This document shows positions 33,453 to 42,042 of a stretch of DNA of 64,000 nucleotides, piece after piece. Source of the DNA: Fibrobacterota bacterium (GTDB lineage Bacteria; Fibrobacterota; Chitinivibrionia; Chitinivibrionales; Chitinispirillaceae); contig JAEZKP010000095.1 of the NCBI GenBank assembly GCA_023436145.1, positions 62,001 through 126,000 on the forward strand. Reading direction: 5' to 3'. The position numbers and the translations under genes are program-made. The notes beneath the pieces were generated by a model that was not told where the DNA came from, did not search any database, and worked only from the letters and a program-made list of their open reading frames with translations. Position 1 is the first letter of the stretch; each line of letters begins with the position of its first letter.

Positions 33453-34139
33453 TTAAAAATCCTGTTCAGATGGCAGTAATAGGATTCTTTTTACATACTG
33501 CTTTCCGGCGATCACTTCCAAAGTGTCAAGCCTTTTCTGAAACTGAGGAAAGATTGAATTCATAATATATGTCCCTGGAGGGATAAAAAATGTACAGGGT
33601 GGCTTTGCAAAAATGTCCTCAGTGATATTCACAGTCACTCCCGGAGGACCTGCCTGTAAACTTAGTGTACTGAGAAATTCGGATTTGGCTGTATCAAAAA
33701 CATGATAAGCCAGAAGTTCTGGAAGTGATACGGTTTTTCCTCGCTCATACGGAACAGCAATTCTACTGTGCCTGAATCCCACTTTGTAACGAAGCCATAC
33801 AATGAGTGTGTCTGCAGACAAGCCTTTTGAACAATACTCTGCTGTATCAGATGAGAGAATCAGATCTTTATTGCGGTTGGAGAGTTTGTCTATCTTCTGG
33901 TCTGCTCGAAGCAAAATGGTCTGGTAGCTGGTTGAGTCAAATAATTCTGAAAGCTTCTGAAAACAGACTTCTGAGAATTGTGGTGCCATTGCAGGACCTC
34001 GGGGAGGTATTATATTTGTGATAAAAAACATCCAGGGCTTGTTCCCTTTTTCCGAACTAATGACTGTTTCGCCATAGAGAAGGAAGGGGGGCAAAATTAA
34101 CATTAATAGTTTACATATTATCTGATGAGTAAAAAGCAT
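33453..34139 (-). CDS. Exported protein with C-terminal PEGA-like domain
   Basis: A 228-residue protein with a signal peptide (basic start, then LLMLILPPFLLYGET). The middle part (about 35-150) resembles the N-domain of the other PEGA protein at 10978-11898 in pattern: a strand giving FFITNIIPPRG, helix FSEVCFQKLSELFDS, and TLIVWLRYKVGF. The last 65 residues form a PEGA-like sandwich (GVTVNITEDIFAKPPCTFFIPPGTY, then IAGKQYVKRILLL). It follows the beta-helix/TSP3 gene by 109 bases on the same strand, so the pair may be expressed together. Envelope location is inferred; function unknown. Confidence 0.65.
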   Translation of the reverse strand: MLFTHQIICKLLMLILPPFLLYGETVISSEKGNKPWMFFITNIIPPRGPAMAPQFSEVCFQKLSELFDSTSYQTILLRADQKIDKLSNRNKDLILSSDTAEYCSKGLSADTLIVWLRYKVGFRHSRIAVPYERGKTVSLPELLAYHVFDTAKSEFLSTLSLQAGPPGVTVNITEDIFAKPPCTFFIPPGTYIMNSIFPQFQKRLDTLEVIAGKQYVKRILLLPSEQDF

Positions 34140-34248
34140 GACAGGTAGTCTCCTGGTAAAAATTGAGAATACAATCCGAATCCAATAGGGGAGAAATATA
34201 TGATATAGTCAGGCAGTGGAAAAAAAATAAACCTCGAAAGTGGAATAA

Positions 34249-35388
34249 TTATTTCACTGGAACCTCATCAGGACAACCATCGTCATCCTTGTAGTTATTA
34301 AAGGTCTCGGGGTTATTGGGACAGATATCCTTAGAGTCCGGAATATTATCATTATCATTATCAAAGTCATCGCAACCATCTTCATCTCTAAAGCCATCAA
34401 AATCTTCAGCCAGATCTGGGCATCTATCCTGAGTATCATAGATACCATCATTATCATTGTCAAAGTCAGGACAGCCATCATTATCTTCGAATCCATCAAC
34501 ATCCTCGGCTATTGATGGACAAGCATCGTCATCATTTTCTATTCCGTCCCCATCGGAATCGGTCAGCTTTCTTCTGAGGGAAATTTCGTCGATTAGTCCA
34601 AGGGTTGCTCCATCTTTGCCTTTACCTTTTAGCACAAGAGGTTGATGTTCATAAAAATCCGCTCCAATTTCAAGAGTACCATATCCAGGGTTCTCAAATA
34701 AATTAGATTTATCGGCCTGGGTGTAGAGGTTAAAGTGGAGACGGTTACCAAAAAAATCGTTGTATATTATTCGTGATTTTTTTGATTCCAGACTAGTCCA
34801 TATCCCATATTCTTTATTATTTAAAAAAACATTGTTCAGTACTAGAACCTCACTTCTTCCTGCCAGCTTTATCCCACAATAGCCGTTTTCTGAAATAACG
34901 TTGTGTTCTATAGACGATTTAATGCTGCGGGTCGATTCACAAAAAATACCGGTCCAGGCATTGCGGAAAATTACACTGTTTCTGATGTAAGGAAGAGTGA
35001 CCAGGCAGTGGATTCCGGTTTCTTTGTTATCTCTGACAATAACCTGTTCGATTACAGCGGCGCTGTTTTCACATTTTATTCCGGTTTTTCCATTTTCTAT
35101 AGTGCACTTTTTTATCAGAGTCTTATCACCAGCTCTAATAACTGCTTCTCTACTGTTTCCCTGAATTTTTGTTCCAGAGATGGACTCACCGATTAGGGAA
35201 ATATTATCTTTAAGAGTAACAGATTCACGGTATATCCCGTTTAGCAGAAAAATAGTATCACCTGGATCGGCTCTGTCGACCGCGGTTTGAATACTCTGTG
35301 CATCTTTGGGAACGCAAATAACTTTTGCCTGTGAACCTGCCGAAAATATGGAAATAAGTATTATAACCGATTTCAAAGTGTTATTCAT
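34249..35388 (-). CDS. Exported right-handed beta-helix protein with C-terminal thrombospondin type 3 repeats
   Basis: A 379-residue secreted protein. The ATG at 35388 has AAGGGGA upstream and gives a signal peptide ending GSQAK; ATG at 35406 is also in frame. Residues about 20-230 are parallel beta-helix rungs of the pectate-lyase/NosD type (IQTAVDRADPGDTIFLLNG, GISGTKIQG, TIENGKTGIKCENSA, VIVRDNKETGIHC, VISENGYCGIKL, NNVFLNNKEYGIW). The last 100 residues carry four calcium-binding type-3 repeats (DSDGDGIENDDDACP, DNDNDGIYDTQDRCP, DNDNDNIPDSKDICP), each rich in Asp at calcium-liganding positions. No pectate-lyase catalytic residues stand out, so it is more likely a binding or structural surface protein. 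Two copies of FDGFRDEDGC-type linkers separate the repeats. Confidence 0.85.
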   Translation of the reverse strand: MNNTLKSVIILISIFSAGSQAKVICVPKDAQSIQTAVDRADPGDTIFLLNGIYRESVTLKDNISLIGESISGTKIQGNSREAVIRAGDKTLIKKCTIENGKTGIKCENSAAVIEQVIVRDNKETGIHCLVTLPYIRNSVIFRNAWTGIFCESTRSIKSSIEHNVISENGYCGIKLAGRSEVLVLNNVFLNNKEYGIWTSLESKKSRIIYNDFFGNRLHFNLYTQADKSNLFENPGYGTLEIGADFYEHQPLVLKGKGKDGATLGLIDEISLRRKLTDSDGDGIENDDDACPSIAEDVDGFEDNDGCPDFDNDNDGIYDTQDRCPDLAEDFDGFRDEDGCDDFDNDNDNIPDSKDICPNNPETFNNYKDDDGCPDEVPVK

Positions 35389-35510
35389 AGAAATCCCCTT
35401 TTCCATGGGTGTAGTATACCTTCATAATAATCTACGATATTTCTTAAAGCAAGGCAAATGTGATATCAAATAAACTGTATTCATTTGGAATACAAATACC
35501 TTTTTTACCG

Positions 35511-35618
35511 ATGAGGGCTGGTTTGATTACTGAAAACAAGGGGCGTCAGATTGTATTTCTCAGCTTGACACTACTGTTTGCACTCATCATTTTTATGTCT
35601 TCTCAGGGAATTAAATGA
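35511..35618 (+). CDS. Possible 35-residue single-span membrane protein
   Basis: ATG at 35511 opens a 36-codon frame ending TGA at 35616-35618, overlapping the next gene as ATGA. The peptide has a basic N-terminus (MRAGLITENKGRQ) and one hydrophobic helix (IVFLSLTLLFALIIFM). There is no clear ribosome site, which keeps confidence low. Overlap and membrane character argue that it may be real; a chance frame cannot be excluded. Confidence 0.35.
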   Translation: MRAGLITENKGRQIVFLSLTLLFALIIFMSSQGIK

Positions 35619-35956
35619 AATATCAGGGAATTAAAATTGGTGTGCTATTGGTTCTTTTCTGGGGAGCATTGTATGCTTTACAAGCTTCTTCAACGGAAAA
35701 TTTTGCATCGTTTCTGGCTGGAATACTACTGATACAAGAGAATAAGGATCTGAGCAACGAGCAGAAAGCGCATGCATATCTACAGCTTCAAAAAATTACC
35801 GGAATCAGCAGTTCTGAGGCAATCCAGTTAATCAGCAGTTTCAGAGACCGTCCGGAAGAATTTAAACAAATCCATCTTTCTATCAAAGCTGAATTAACCG
35901 GAGTTGAAAAAGATGGAAGAGAAGCGTTGGAAAATAAGACAGCTGAAAAAAAGTGA
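35615..35956 (+). CDS. Small exported or membrane-anchored protein of unknown function
   Basis: A 113-residue protein I do not recognise. The N-terminus is a signal anchor (YQGIKIGVLLVLFWGALYALQASS); the remainder is helical (ASFLAGILLIQENKDLSNEQKAHAYLQLQKITGIS, SSEAIQLISSFRDRPEEFKQ) and ends in a charged tail. Its ATG is inside the stop of the tiny upstream frame. A CAGGGAATTAAA word occurs twice across the junction, once before and once just inside the gene, and could act as a ribosome site for it. A small terminator hairpin follows. The helical region resembles periplasmic chaperone-like domains only in composition; no function is assigned. Confidence 0.6.
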   Translation: MKYQGIKIGVLLVLFWGALYALQASSTENFASFLAGILLIQENKDLSNEQKAHAYLQLQKITGISSSEAIQLISSFRDRPEEFKQIHLSIKAELTGVEKDGREALENKTAEKK

Positions 35957-35963
35957 AATAAAA

Positions 35964-35982
35964 CGCCAGAGGGCGATTTTTT
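35964..35982 (+). terminator. Short intrinsic terminator before trxA
   Basis: CGCC-AGAG-GGCG is followed by ATTTTTT. The stem is only four to five pairs, so termination may be partial and allow some readthrough into trxA. Confidence 0.5.
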
Positions 35983-36005
35983 GGTTTTAATAAAACGAGG
36001 TGAAT

Positions 36006-36335
36006 ATGGCAGAAAATGTTTTGGAAATTTCAGACGATGAATTTTCTGATGAAGTACTCTCAAGCGAGACACCTGTAATCGTGGATTTCTGGGCTGAGTG
36101 GTGTGGTCCCTGTAAGATGTTAACTCCGATATTTACCGAGTTGGCATCAGAATACCAGGGGAAAGTAAAATTTGTAAAAATCAATGTAGACAACTGTCCG
36201 AAAACTGCTTCCAGTTACAGCGTAAACAGTATCCCCACAATGCTTTTTTTTCATCACGGTAAAATTGTTGAACAACATACTGGACTGTTGGCCAAAGTTC
36301 CATTAAAAGCTAAAATTGACCGGGCATTTTCCTGA
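36006..36335 (+). CDS. trxA: Thioredoxin
   Basis: A 109-residue cytoplasmic disulfide reductase. The ATG at 36006 has GAGG five bases upstream; a GTG at 36000 overlaps that site and is rejected. The active site is WAEWCGPCKML (Cys-Gly-Pro-Cys, about residues 31-34), preceded by VIVDFW and followed by VKFVKINVDNCP and the cis-proline SIPTMLFF. Length and motifs are those of thioredoxin 1. It is followed after 12 bases by the radical SAM gene, so they may share a transcript. Confidence 0.96.
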   Translation: MAENVLEISDDEFSDEVLSSETPVIVDFWAEWCGPCKMLTPIFTELASEYQGKVKFVKINVDNCPKTASSYSVNSIPTMLFFHHGKIVEQHTGLLAKVPLKAKIDRAFS

Positions 36336-36347
36336 GTAAGGTATAAA

Positions 36348-37826
36348 ATGAAAGTATTGACTTTAAATCCTCCATTTCTGCCGAAATTTTCCAGAGAAGC
36401 TCGTTCTCCGGCTATTGCCAGAAGTGGTACGCTTTATTATCCGATGTGGTTAGCATATGCAACCGGTAATCTTGAGAAAGCTGGTAATGAGGTGCTTCTC
36501 ATTGATGCACCGGCTGTAAACCTGTCTTTAGAACAGGTAATCCAGAAAGCGGTCTCTTTTAATCCTTCGGTTGCAATTCTGGATACATCTACTCCCAGTA
36601 TTTACAACGATATCGATGTCGGAGTTGCTTTAAAGAAAGCGATTCCATCACTTTATTGCGTGTTAGTAGGGGCTCACGTTTCCGCTCTACCCGAACAGAC
36701 TCTTGAGCTTAATCCAGGAATAGATGCTATCGCTTTCGGAGAGTATGACCAGACACTTGTTGAACTGGTTGGAAAAATAGCAGAAAATGGTTGTCCGGAT
36801 GATTCGGTATTGTGTGGGATCGAGGGAATAGCATTTCGAAGCAGTACCGGGGAGATCATTAAAAACAAAGCCCGTCCTTATATCAATGATCTTGATAGTT
36901 TGCCGTTTGTCTCTTCAGTTTATAAAAAACATCTGGATATAAGTCCGTATTTTTACGGCCACAGTCGTTATCCTTTGATCGTATTAGTCACCGGGAGAGG
37001 ATGTCCTTATCATTGTACTTATTGTGTAGTACCTCAGACATTGCAGGGGCATCAATACCGCAAACGGTCTGTTGCATCAATAGTTGAAGAATTCTTATAT
37101 ATATCCAGGAATTTTCCTGAAGTGCGGGAGATAATGATAGAGGATGACACTTTGACTGCAGATAAGAAGCGATGTCGCGAATTGGCTGAGGCGCTTATTG
37201 CGGCAGGTGCTACTAAAATACCATGGTCTGCAAACTCCCGGGCAGAAGTTGATTATGAAACTATGCGGCTGATGAAGAAGGCTGGATGCAGGCTTTTCTG
37301 TGTAGGATTTGAGAGTGGAGATCAGCAGATTCTGGATAATATTAAAAAATCGATTACTCTTGACCGAATAAGACAATTTCTTAAAGATGCCAAACGTGCA
37401 GGTATTCTCATTCATGGTTGCTTTATGGTAGGCAACAGAGGGGAAACTGCTGAAACATTGGAGAAGACTCTTAAGTTTGCCAAGGAAATAAGCCCCGATA
37501 CTGCACAGTTTTTCCCGATTATGGTTTATCCTGGAACAAGTGATTTCCAGTATTTTCAGGAAAAGGGATGGATAGTCACTACTGATTTTCGCAAATGGGT
37601 CACCAAAGATGGTTTGCATTCTTCTGTCGTGTCAAACCCTGAACTTACTTATGAGCAACTTGTATGTTTCTGTCACCGTGCACGAAAAGAGTTTTTCTTC
37701 CGTCCGGGTTACATGTTAAACAAACTGTTTCAGATGTTCACCAGTCCATCCGAAGCTAAAAGGATTTTAAAGGCAGCGCGAACCTTTTTTGCTCATCAGT
37801 TCAACCCCCACTACAGAAAAACCTGA
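36348..37826 (+). CDS. B12-binding-domain radical SAM protein
   Basis: A 492-residue enzyme of the cobalamin-binding radical SAM class. Residues about 1-150 form the Rossmann-like B12-binding domain (YPMWLAYATGNLEKAGNEVLLID, AVLDTSTPS-type strand, LVGAHVSALPEQTLE); no DxHxxG base-off motif is seen, as in many members. The radical SAM core begins at VTGRGCPYHCTYCVVPQ (CxxxCxxC holding the [4Fe-4S] cluster) and runs to about residue 400, with IMIEDDTLTADKKR, WSANSRAEVDYE, GFESGDQQILDNIKK and GCFMVGNRGETAETL. Relatives modify lipids, hopanoids, bacteriochlorophyll or glycans. The glycosyltransferase immediately downstream (10-base gap) suggests modification of a surface polysaccharide or lipid, but the substrate is unknown. 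Confidence 0.9.
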   Translation: MKVLTLNPPFLPKFSREARSPAIARSGTLYYPMWLAYATGNLEKAGNEVLLIDAPAVNLSLEQVIQKAVSFNPSVAILDTSTPSIYNDIDVGVALKKAIPSLYCVLVGAHVSALPEQTLELNPGIDAIAFGEYDQTLVELVGKIAENGCPDDSVLCGIEGIAFRSSTGEIIKNKARPYINDLDSLPFVSSVYKKHLDISPYFYGHSRYPLIVLVTGRGCPYHCTYCVVPQTLQGHQYRKRSVASIVEEFLYISRNFPEVREIMIEDDTLTADKKRCRELAEALIAAGATKIPWSANSRAEVDYETMRLMKKAGCRLFCVGFESGDQQILDNIKKSITLDRIRQFLKDAKRAGILIHGCFMVGNRGETAETLEKTLKFAKEISPDTAQFFPIMVYPGTSDFQYFQEKGWIVTTDFRKWVTKDGLHSSVVSNPELTYEQLVCFCHRARKEFFFRPGYMLNKLFQMFTSPSEAKRILKAARTFFAHQFNPHYRKT

Positions 37827-37836
37827 AAGGGTTGAG

Positions 37837-38988
37837 ATGCTTCATTTTCTCAAATGGGTGTTCTGGCTGTCAGTTTTTGCTATAATTTATTCATATAGCA
37901 TTTATCCTCTATTGCTGGTTATATTTTCCCGTCTGTTTGGGAAACCTGTAAAGAAGGACGGCTCGTTTACCCCCTCAGTGGGTGTCTTGATACCAGTTCA
38001 CAATGAGGAATCGGTTATTAAGAAGAAAATTGATAATATACTTGCTCTGAATTATCCGCAAGACAAGCTTAGTATCTGGATTGGATCGGATCTCAGTACA
38101 GATCGCACAGAAGAGTATGTAAGAGAATACAACGACCCCAGGATTCATTTGTGGTGTTCTCCAGTTCGCGGGGGTAAAACAGGGATTCTCAACAATCTTG
38201 CTCCTCAGATTGACGCCGAAGTTATTCTTTTTACAGATGCCAACACTATGCACCAGAAAGACTGTCTGGGAGCAATAGTCTGCAATCTGGCCGATCCCTC
38301 TGTGGGTGCAGTAGCCGGTCATATAGAACACGTGCTCGACTCTGAACACGAGGATCAGTATGGTGAAAATATTTACCGAAAATTCGAATCAAAGCAGAAA
38401 TGTATGGAAGGAATGCTCCATAGCACGATATCTGCTTTCGGGGGCTTCTATGCTATACGCAAGTCATTGTTTAAGCCCATTCCTCCTAATTCCTATTCCA
38501 ACGATGATGTGCTGATACCAATGAGTATCGTGCGGCAAAAATTCAGGGTTATTTATGAACCTATGGCTCACTCTGTTGAGGATAATACTGGCAATTTAGT
38601 TACCGAGTTCTCCAGAAGAGTAAGAATCGGGGCCGGCAATTTTCAGGCGTTTTCCTGGCTGCTCGATTTTCTCAACCCTATGCGTGGATGGCCTTTTTTC
38701 TGTTTTCTTTCTCATAAGGTTAGCAGGTGGTTTTCTCCATTCTTTTTTGTATCAGCAGCAGTCTCTTGTTTTATTTTGTCAGTTTTTGGACATGAAGCGG
38801 TATACCGTATGATTTTTTCTGCTGGTTCTATATTTCTGGTAACCGGTCTTTTTCATAAGGCAATTCCACTAAACATAACTAAACATATCTATTATTTCTT
38901 GATGATGAATATAGCTTTGATCATGGGCTTTTTCAGATTTCTTTGCGGAATTAAATCTGCTGCATGGTCCAGAACAGAACGGAGTTGA
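37837..38988 (+). CDS. Membrane-bound family 2 glycosyltransferase
   Basis: A 383-residue processive-type GT2 enzyme. The ATG at 37837 has GAAAGG upstream; an in-frame start at 37789 inside the previous gene is less likely. An N-terminal membrane helix (FLKWVFWLSVFAIIYSYSIYPLLLVIF) precedes the GT-A domain: VGVLIPVHNEESVIKKKIDN, SDLSTDRTEEYV, RGGKTGILNN, VILFTDANTMHQ (the metal-binding region, DAN) and FGGFYAIRKSL. NDDVLIPMSIV is the acceptor-site acidic motif and RVRIGAGNFQAF replaces the QxxRW motif. Three or four C-terminal helices anchor it in the membrane. It likely extends or transfers sugar to a lipid-linked glycan together with the adjoining radical SAM protein. Confidence 0.9.
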   Translation: MLHFLKWVFWLSVFAIIYSYSIYPLLLVIFSRLFGKPVKKDGSFTPSVGVLIPVHNEESVIKKKIDNILALNYPQDKLSIWIGSDLSTDRTEEYVREYNDPRIHLWCSPVRGGKTGILNNLAPQIDAEVILFTDANTMHQKDCLGAIVCNLADPSVGAVAGHIEHVLDSEHEDQYGENIYRKFESKQKCMEGMLHSTISAFGGFYAIRKSLFKPIPPNSYSNDDVLIPMSIVRQKFRVIYEPMAHSVEDNTGNLVTEFSRRVRIGAGNFQAFSWLLDFLNPMRGWPFFCFLSHKVSRWFSPFFFVSAAVSCFILSVFGHEAVYRMIFSAGSIFLVTGLFHKAIPLNITKHIYYFLMMNIALIMGFFRFLCGIKSAAWSRTERS

Positions 38989-39043
38989 TACGGTTGTGTT
39001 GGAGAATTACAGTGCAACAAACATCACAACAGATCGGTTTTCG

Positions 39044-39072
39044 AAAAAAAAAGGCCTGTAAGAAACAGGCCT
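39044..39072 (-). terminator. Intrinsic terminator of the cold-shock gene
   Basis: On the - strand GGCCTGT-TTCTT-ACAGGCC forms a seven-pair GC-rich stem followed by nine T, 25 bases after the csp stop codon. Confidence 0.9.
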
Positions 39073-39096
39073 TCACCAATATTTATGTTCGAAGAA

Positions 39097-39300
39097 CTAC
39101 GATGGAATTACATTTTGAGCATTTGGACCCTTTGCACCATCAACAACTTCAAACTGCACTTTTTGGCCTTCTTCAAGTTTTCGGAATCCATTTGTCTGGA
39201 TTGCGGAAAAATGAACAAAAACATCACGGGATCCATCATCGGGTGAGATGAATCCATATCCTTTGGCCTCATTGAACCACTTCACAACTCCTGTAGGCAT
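39097..39300 (-). CDS. Cold-shock domain protein
   Basis: A 67-residue nucleic-acid chaperone of the CspA type. It opens MPTGVVKWFNEAKGYGFISPDDG with RNP1 (KGYGFI) and RNP2 (DVFVHFSAI) intact, then LEEGQKVQFEVVDGAKGPNAQNV. Length is exactly typical. The ATG at 39300 has GAGGTT upstream; a possible earlier ATG at 39357 would add a non-family extension. It is a single-gene unit with its own terminator on the - strand. Cold-shock proteins melt RNA secondary structure and act as anti-terminators. Confidence 0.97.
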   Translation of the reverse strand: MPTGVVKWFNEAKGYGFISPDDGSRDVFVHFSAIQTNGFRKLEEGQKVQFEVVDGAKGPNAQNVIPS

Positions 39301-39647
39301 ACAGTACAACCTCTTTTTAAAGTAAAACTTACAAGATACTTTATTGGAAAGTATCATAATACACTATTCTTTTTAAGATATGTGATGCCGTAATGGAAAG
39401 AAAGAAAATTTTATTGATGATAGAAATTAACGGAGGATATAAAGGAAAATGGGAGAGTAATATTAAAACGCACAACGGTTTGTGTCATGAAGCGTTGCTG
39501 TATTTTAAAATTGACAGTTCGATTTGGATGCATGAGAGAAGCGACAAACCTGATCAGATGCCAATATGATTTAAGCTGGTTTATTTGCGATACCAATATT
39601 GATTCTTTACAGAATTGTAACAGTAGTCAAATGACGGAAAAGGACAT
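39301..39647. other. Intergenic stretch between csp and groEL
   Basis: About 350 bases. The right end holds the groEL terminator and the left end the csp promoter and leader. Short open frames on both strands (for example 39411-39596) carry no recognisable domain, signal or ribosome site. Confidence 0.5.
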
Positions 39648-39674
39648 AAAAAAAGCAGCCCCTGGGGAGCTGCC
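39648..39674 (-). terminator. Intrinsic terminator of the groESL operon
   Basis: On the - strand a stem formed by GGCAGCTCCCC and GGGGCTGC with a small bulge is followed by seven T. It is 26 bases downstream of the groEL stop codon. Confidence 0.85.
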
Positions 39675-39700
39675 AAGAAAAATAATACGAAAAATCAGTA

Positions 39701-41335
39701 TTAATATTCACCCATCCCACCTGGCATACCAGCACCAGCTCCTGGAGCTTTTTCCTTGTTTTCAGGTTTTTCTGAGATGATACATTCAGTGGTAAGAATG
39801 AGGCTTGCAATGCTGGAAGCATTTTCAAGTGCAGTACGTGTTACCTTTGTCGGATCAATAACTCCGGCATTGAGCAGATCCTCAAAGTTATCGCTGTAAG
39901 CGTTGTAACCATAAGCACCTTTATTCTTCTTAACTTCATTGGCGATTACAGAAGCTTCTTTACCGGCATTTGAAGCGATCAGCCGTAGCGGCTCTTCACA
40001 AGCCCGACGTATCATTTCCAAACCAATTTTCTCATCACCTTCAAGCTTCAAAGAATCAAGAGCAGAAGATGCACGAATCAAAGCAACACCACCTCCAGGG
40101 ACAACACCTTCTTCTACAGCTGCTCTGGTAGCATGGAGGGCATCTTCAACTCTGGCTTTCTTTTCTTTCATTTCGGTTTCGGTTGCAGCACCTATCTTCA
40201 GAACAGCAACACCACCAGCTAGCTTTGCAAGACGTTCCTGAAGTTTCTCACGGTCATAATCGGAGGTGGTTTCTTCAATCTGTTTGCGGATCTGATTGAT
40301 ACGGGCTTTGATATCCTGGGCATTTCCAGCGCCTTCGATGATTGTGCTGTTTTCTTTGTCGATCACTACCCGTTTTGCCTTACCAAGAGAATCGACAGTG
40401 GTGTTTTCAAGTTTGAACCCGGCTTCTTCTGAAATGACAATTCCGCCAGTGAGAATAGCGATATCCTCAAGCATGGCTTTTCTGCGATCTCCGAAACCAG
40501 GTGCTTTAATCGCTGCAATTTTAAGTGTACCACGAAGTTTGTTTACAACCAGAGTTGCGAGTGCTTCACCATCAACATCCTCTGCAATGATAAGGAAACT
40601 TTTCCCCATCTGCACGACTTTCTCAAGCAGAGGCAGAAGATCTTTCATGGCACTGATTTTTTTGTCATGGATCAAGATTAACGGTTCATCAAGAACGCAT
40701 TCCATACTGTCAGGGTTGGTTACGAAGTAGGGGGAGAGATATCCACGGTCAAATTGCATTCCTTCCACTACATCGAGAGTGGTCTCCATGCTTTTTGCCT
40801 CTTCAACTGTGATAACTCCATCTTTACCAACCTTCTCCATTGCATCAGCAAGCAAGTCACCGATAGCAGTGTCATTGTTGGCAGAAATTGCACCGACCTG
40901 AGCAATCTCTTTCTTACCGGATACCGGACGGGAATCTTTTTTAAGTTGATCGATGATTGCCTTTACAGCTTTATCCATACCTCTTTTCACTGCCATCGGA
41001 TCAGCACCGGAGGTGACATTTTTAATTCCCAGGTGTGCAATTACCTGTGCCAGAACCGTAGCGGTTGTTGTACCATCACCAGCAACGTCAGATGTCTTGG
41101 ATGCAACTTCCTTGACCATCTTGGCACCCATATTTTCAAATTTGTCTTCAAGTTCTACTTCTTTGGCTACAGTTACACCATCTTTTGTCACTACCGGAGA
41201 ACCCCAGCTCTTTTCAATGACCACATTGCGGCCCCGGGGTCCTAAAGTGACTTTAACTGCATTGGCAAGTGCATCAACTCCTTTAAGAAGTTTTTCACGG
41301 GCAGAAATATCAAAAGCAAGCATTTTAGCTGCCAT
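39701..41335 (-). CDS. groL: Chaperonin GroEL
   Basis: A 544-residue cytoplasmic Hsp60 subunit forming the double-ring folding chamber. Signatures: VTLGPRGRNVVIEKSWGSP, VAGDGTTTATVLAQ (ATP-binding DGTTT), apical-domain substrate grooves, EEGVVPGGGVALIRA and the flexible GAGAGMPGGMGEY tail, which is a shortened form of the usual Gly-Gly-Met repeat. Length matches the family. It lies 53 bases downstream of groES on the same strand and is followed by an intrinsic terminator, forming the standard groESL operon. Confidence 0.98.
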   Translation of the reverse strand: MAAKMLAFDISAREKLLKGVDALANAVKVTLGPRGRNVVIEKSWGSPVVTKDGVTVAKEVELEDKFENMGAKMVKEVASKTSDVAGDGTTTATVLAQVIAHLGIKNVTSGADPMAVKRGMDKAVKAIIDQLKKDSRPVSGKKEIAQVGAISANNDTAIGDLLADAMEKVGKDGVITVEEAKSMETTLDVVEGMQFDRGYLSPYFVTNPDSMECVLDEPLILIHDKKISAMKDLLPLLEKVVQMGKSFLIIAEDVDGEALATLVVNKLRGTLKIAAIKAPGFGDRRKAMLEDIAILTGGIVISEEAGFKLENTTVDSLGKAKRVVIDKENSTIIEGAGNAQDIKARINQIRKQIEETTSDYDREKLQERLAKLAGGVAVLKIGAATETEMKEKKARVEDALHATRAAVEEGVVPGGGVALIRASSALDSLKLEGDEKIGLEMIRRACEEPLRLIASNAGKEASVIANEVKKNKGAYGYNAYSDNFEDLLNAGVIDPTKVTRTALENASSIASLILTTECIISEKPENKEKAPGAGAGMPGGMGEY

Positions 41336-41388
41336 AAAGCAGATTCTCCTTTCAAAAATAATTACAAGTTAATTGCTGGGTTTGCAGA

Positions 41389-41673
41389 TCATATGACTGC
41401 CAGAACGTCACTTTCACGAACAATAAGATAATCCTGTCCGTCGATGGTAACTTCTGTTCCGGAATACTTTCCGTAGAGGACTTTATCACCTTTTTTCAAA
41501 GAAACTTCTATCTTCTGACCCTTATCGGTTACTTTACCTGGGCCAACCGCGATAACCTCTCCTTTTTGAGGTTTTTCCTTTGCATTGTCGGGAATGATAA
41601 TTCCGCCGGCGGTCTTCTCTTCGGCTTCCATTGGTTTGAGAATTATCCGGTCTTCGAGTGGTTTTACATTCAT
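41389..41673 (-). CDS. groS: Co-chaperonin GroES
   Basis: A 94-residue subunit of the seven-fold lid of GroEL. It begins MNVKPLEDRIILKPMEAEE, then the mobile loop KTAGGIIIPDNAKEKPQ that docks on GroEL, GEVIAVGPGK, and KKGDKVLYGKYSGTEV. ATG has GGAGGTTTTT upstream. It is the first gene of the operon. Neither a CIRCE inverted repeat (TTAGCACTC-N9-GAGTGCTAA) nor another heat-shock operator is visible in the roughly 100 bases upstream, so control probably relies on a sigma factor or a different repressor. Confidence 0.97.
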   Translation of the reverse strand: MNVKPLEDRIILKPMEAEEKTAGGIIIPDNAKEKPQKGEVIAVGPGKVTDKGQKIEVSLKKGDKVLYGKYSGTEVTIDGQDYLIVRESDVLAVI

Positions 41674-42042
41674 AAAAACCTCCGTATTAATTTGTGGTTA
41701 AAAAGTACCTCAATTTATCAAAAATGATGGCTTCAGCTCAAAGCAAAAAGCGTGCCTGAAAAACCGGCTTGGGCATTATTCAATTAGTTCCCTCAGATAT
41801 GAATAAATCTAAGCCTGGGGCATTATTAATAACAGCTGTTTTGCTGTCAGGCAATACAGCTGATTCGAAAGTAGCGTTTGATTTTGAAACAGGTATTCCG
41901 TTTTTAAACATACGTACGAAACATTTAGTGTAGTTGCTCTTGTGGTATCCAACAGCTCGCAAATTAATCGAAAATGCGTTTCAACCGTCGGACTTGTAAA
42001 GTCGTCGGTTATGCCTGCATGTAAAAGTAGGAAAATTAGGTG
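41674..42042. other. Intergenic stretch upstream of groES with a hairpin and doubtful small frame
   Basis: This 370-base gap must contain the groES promoter. It also contains a - strand frame of about 60 codons (41780-41962, TTG start, no ribosome site) whose opening resembles the first strand of some transposases (VGYHKSNYTKCFVRMFKNGIP), but it matches nothing firmly. At 41983-42010 AACCGTCGGACTT and AAGTCGTCGGTT form a hairpin of about eleven pairs with one bulge and one mismatch. The meaning is unclear. Confidence 0.35.

Noticed and set aside
39487..39780. Small + strand gene between csp and groEL
   Set aside because: It runs into the groEL coding region antisense and across its terminator, with no family features.
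39939..41372. Long + strand open frames opposite groEL
   Set aside because: Composition reflects the antisense of a strongly biased gene; no motifs or ribosome sites.
41674..41780. CIRCE operator before groES
   Set aside because: No TTAGCACTC / GAGTGCTAA arms are present.
41780..41962. IS110-type transposase remnant
   Set aside because: Only the first dozen residues look vaguely similar; no DEDD residues, inverted ends or second fragment were seen.
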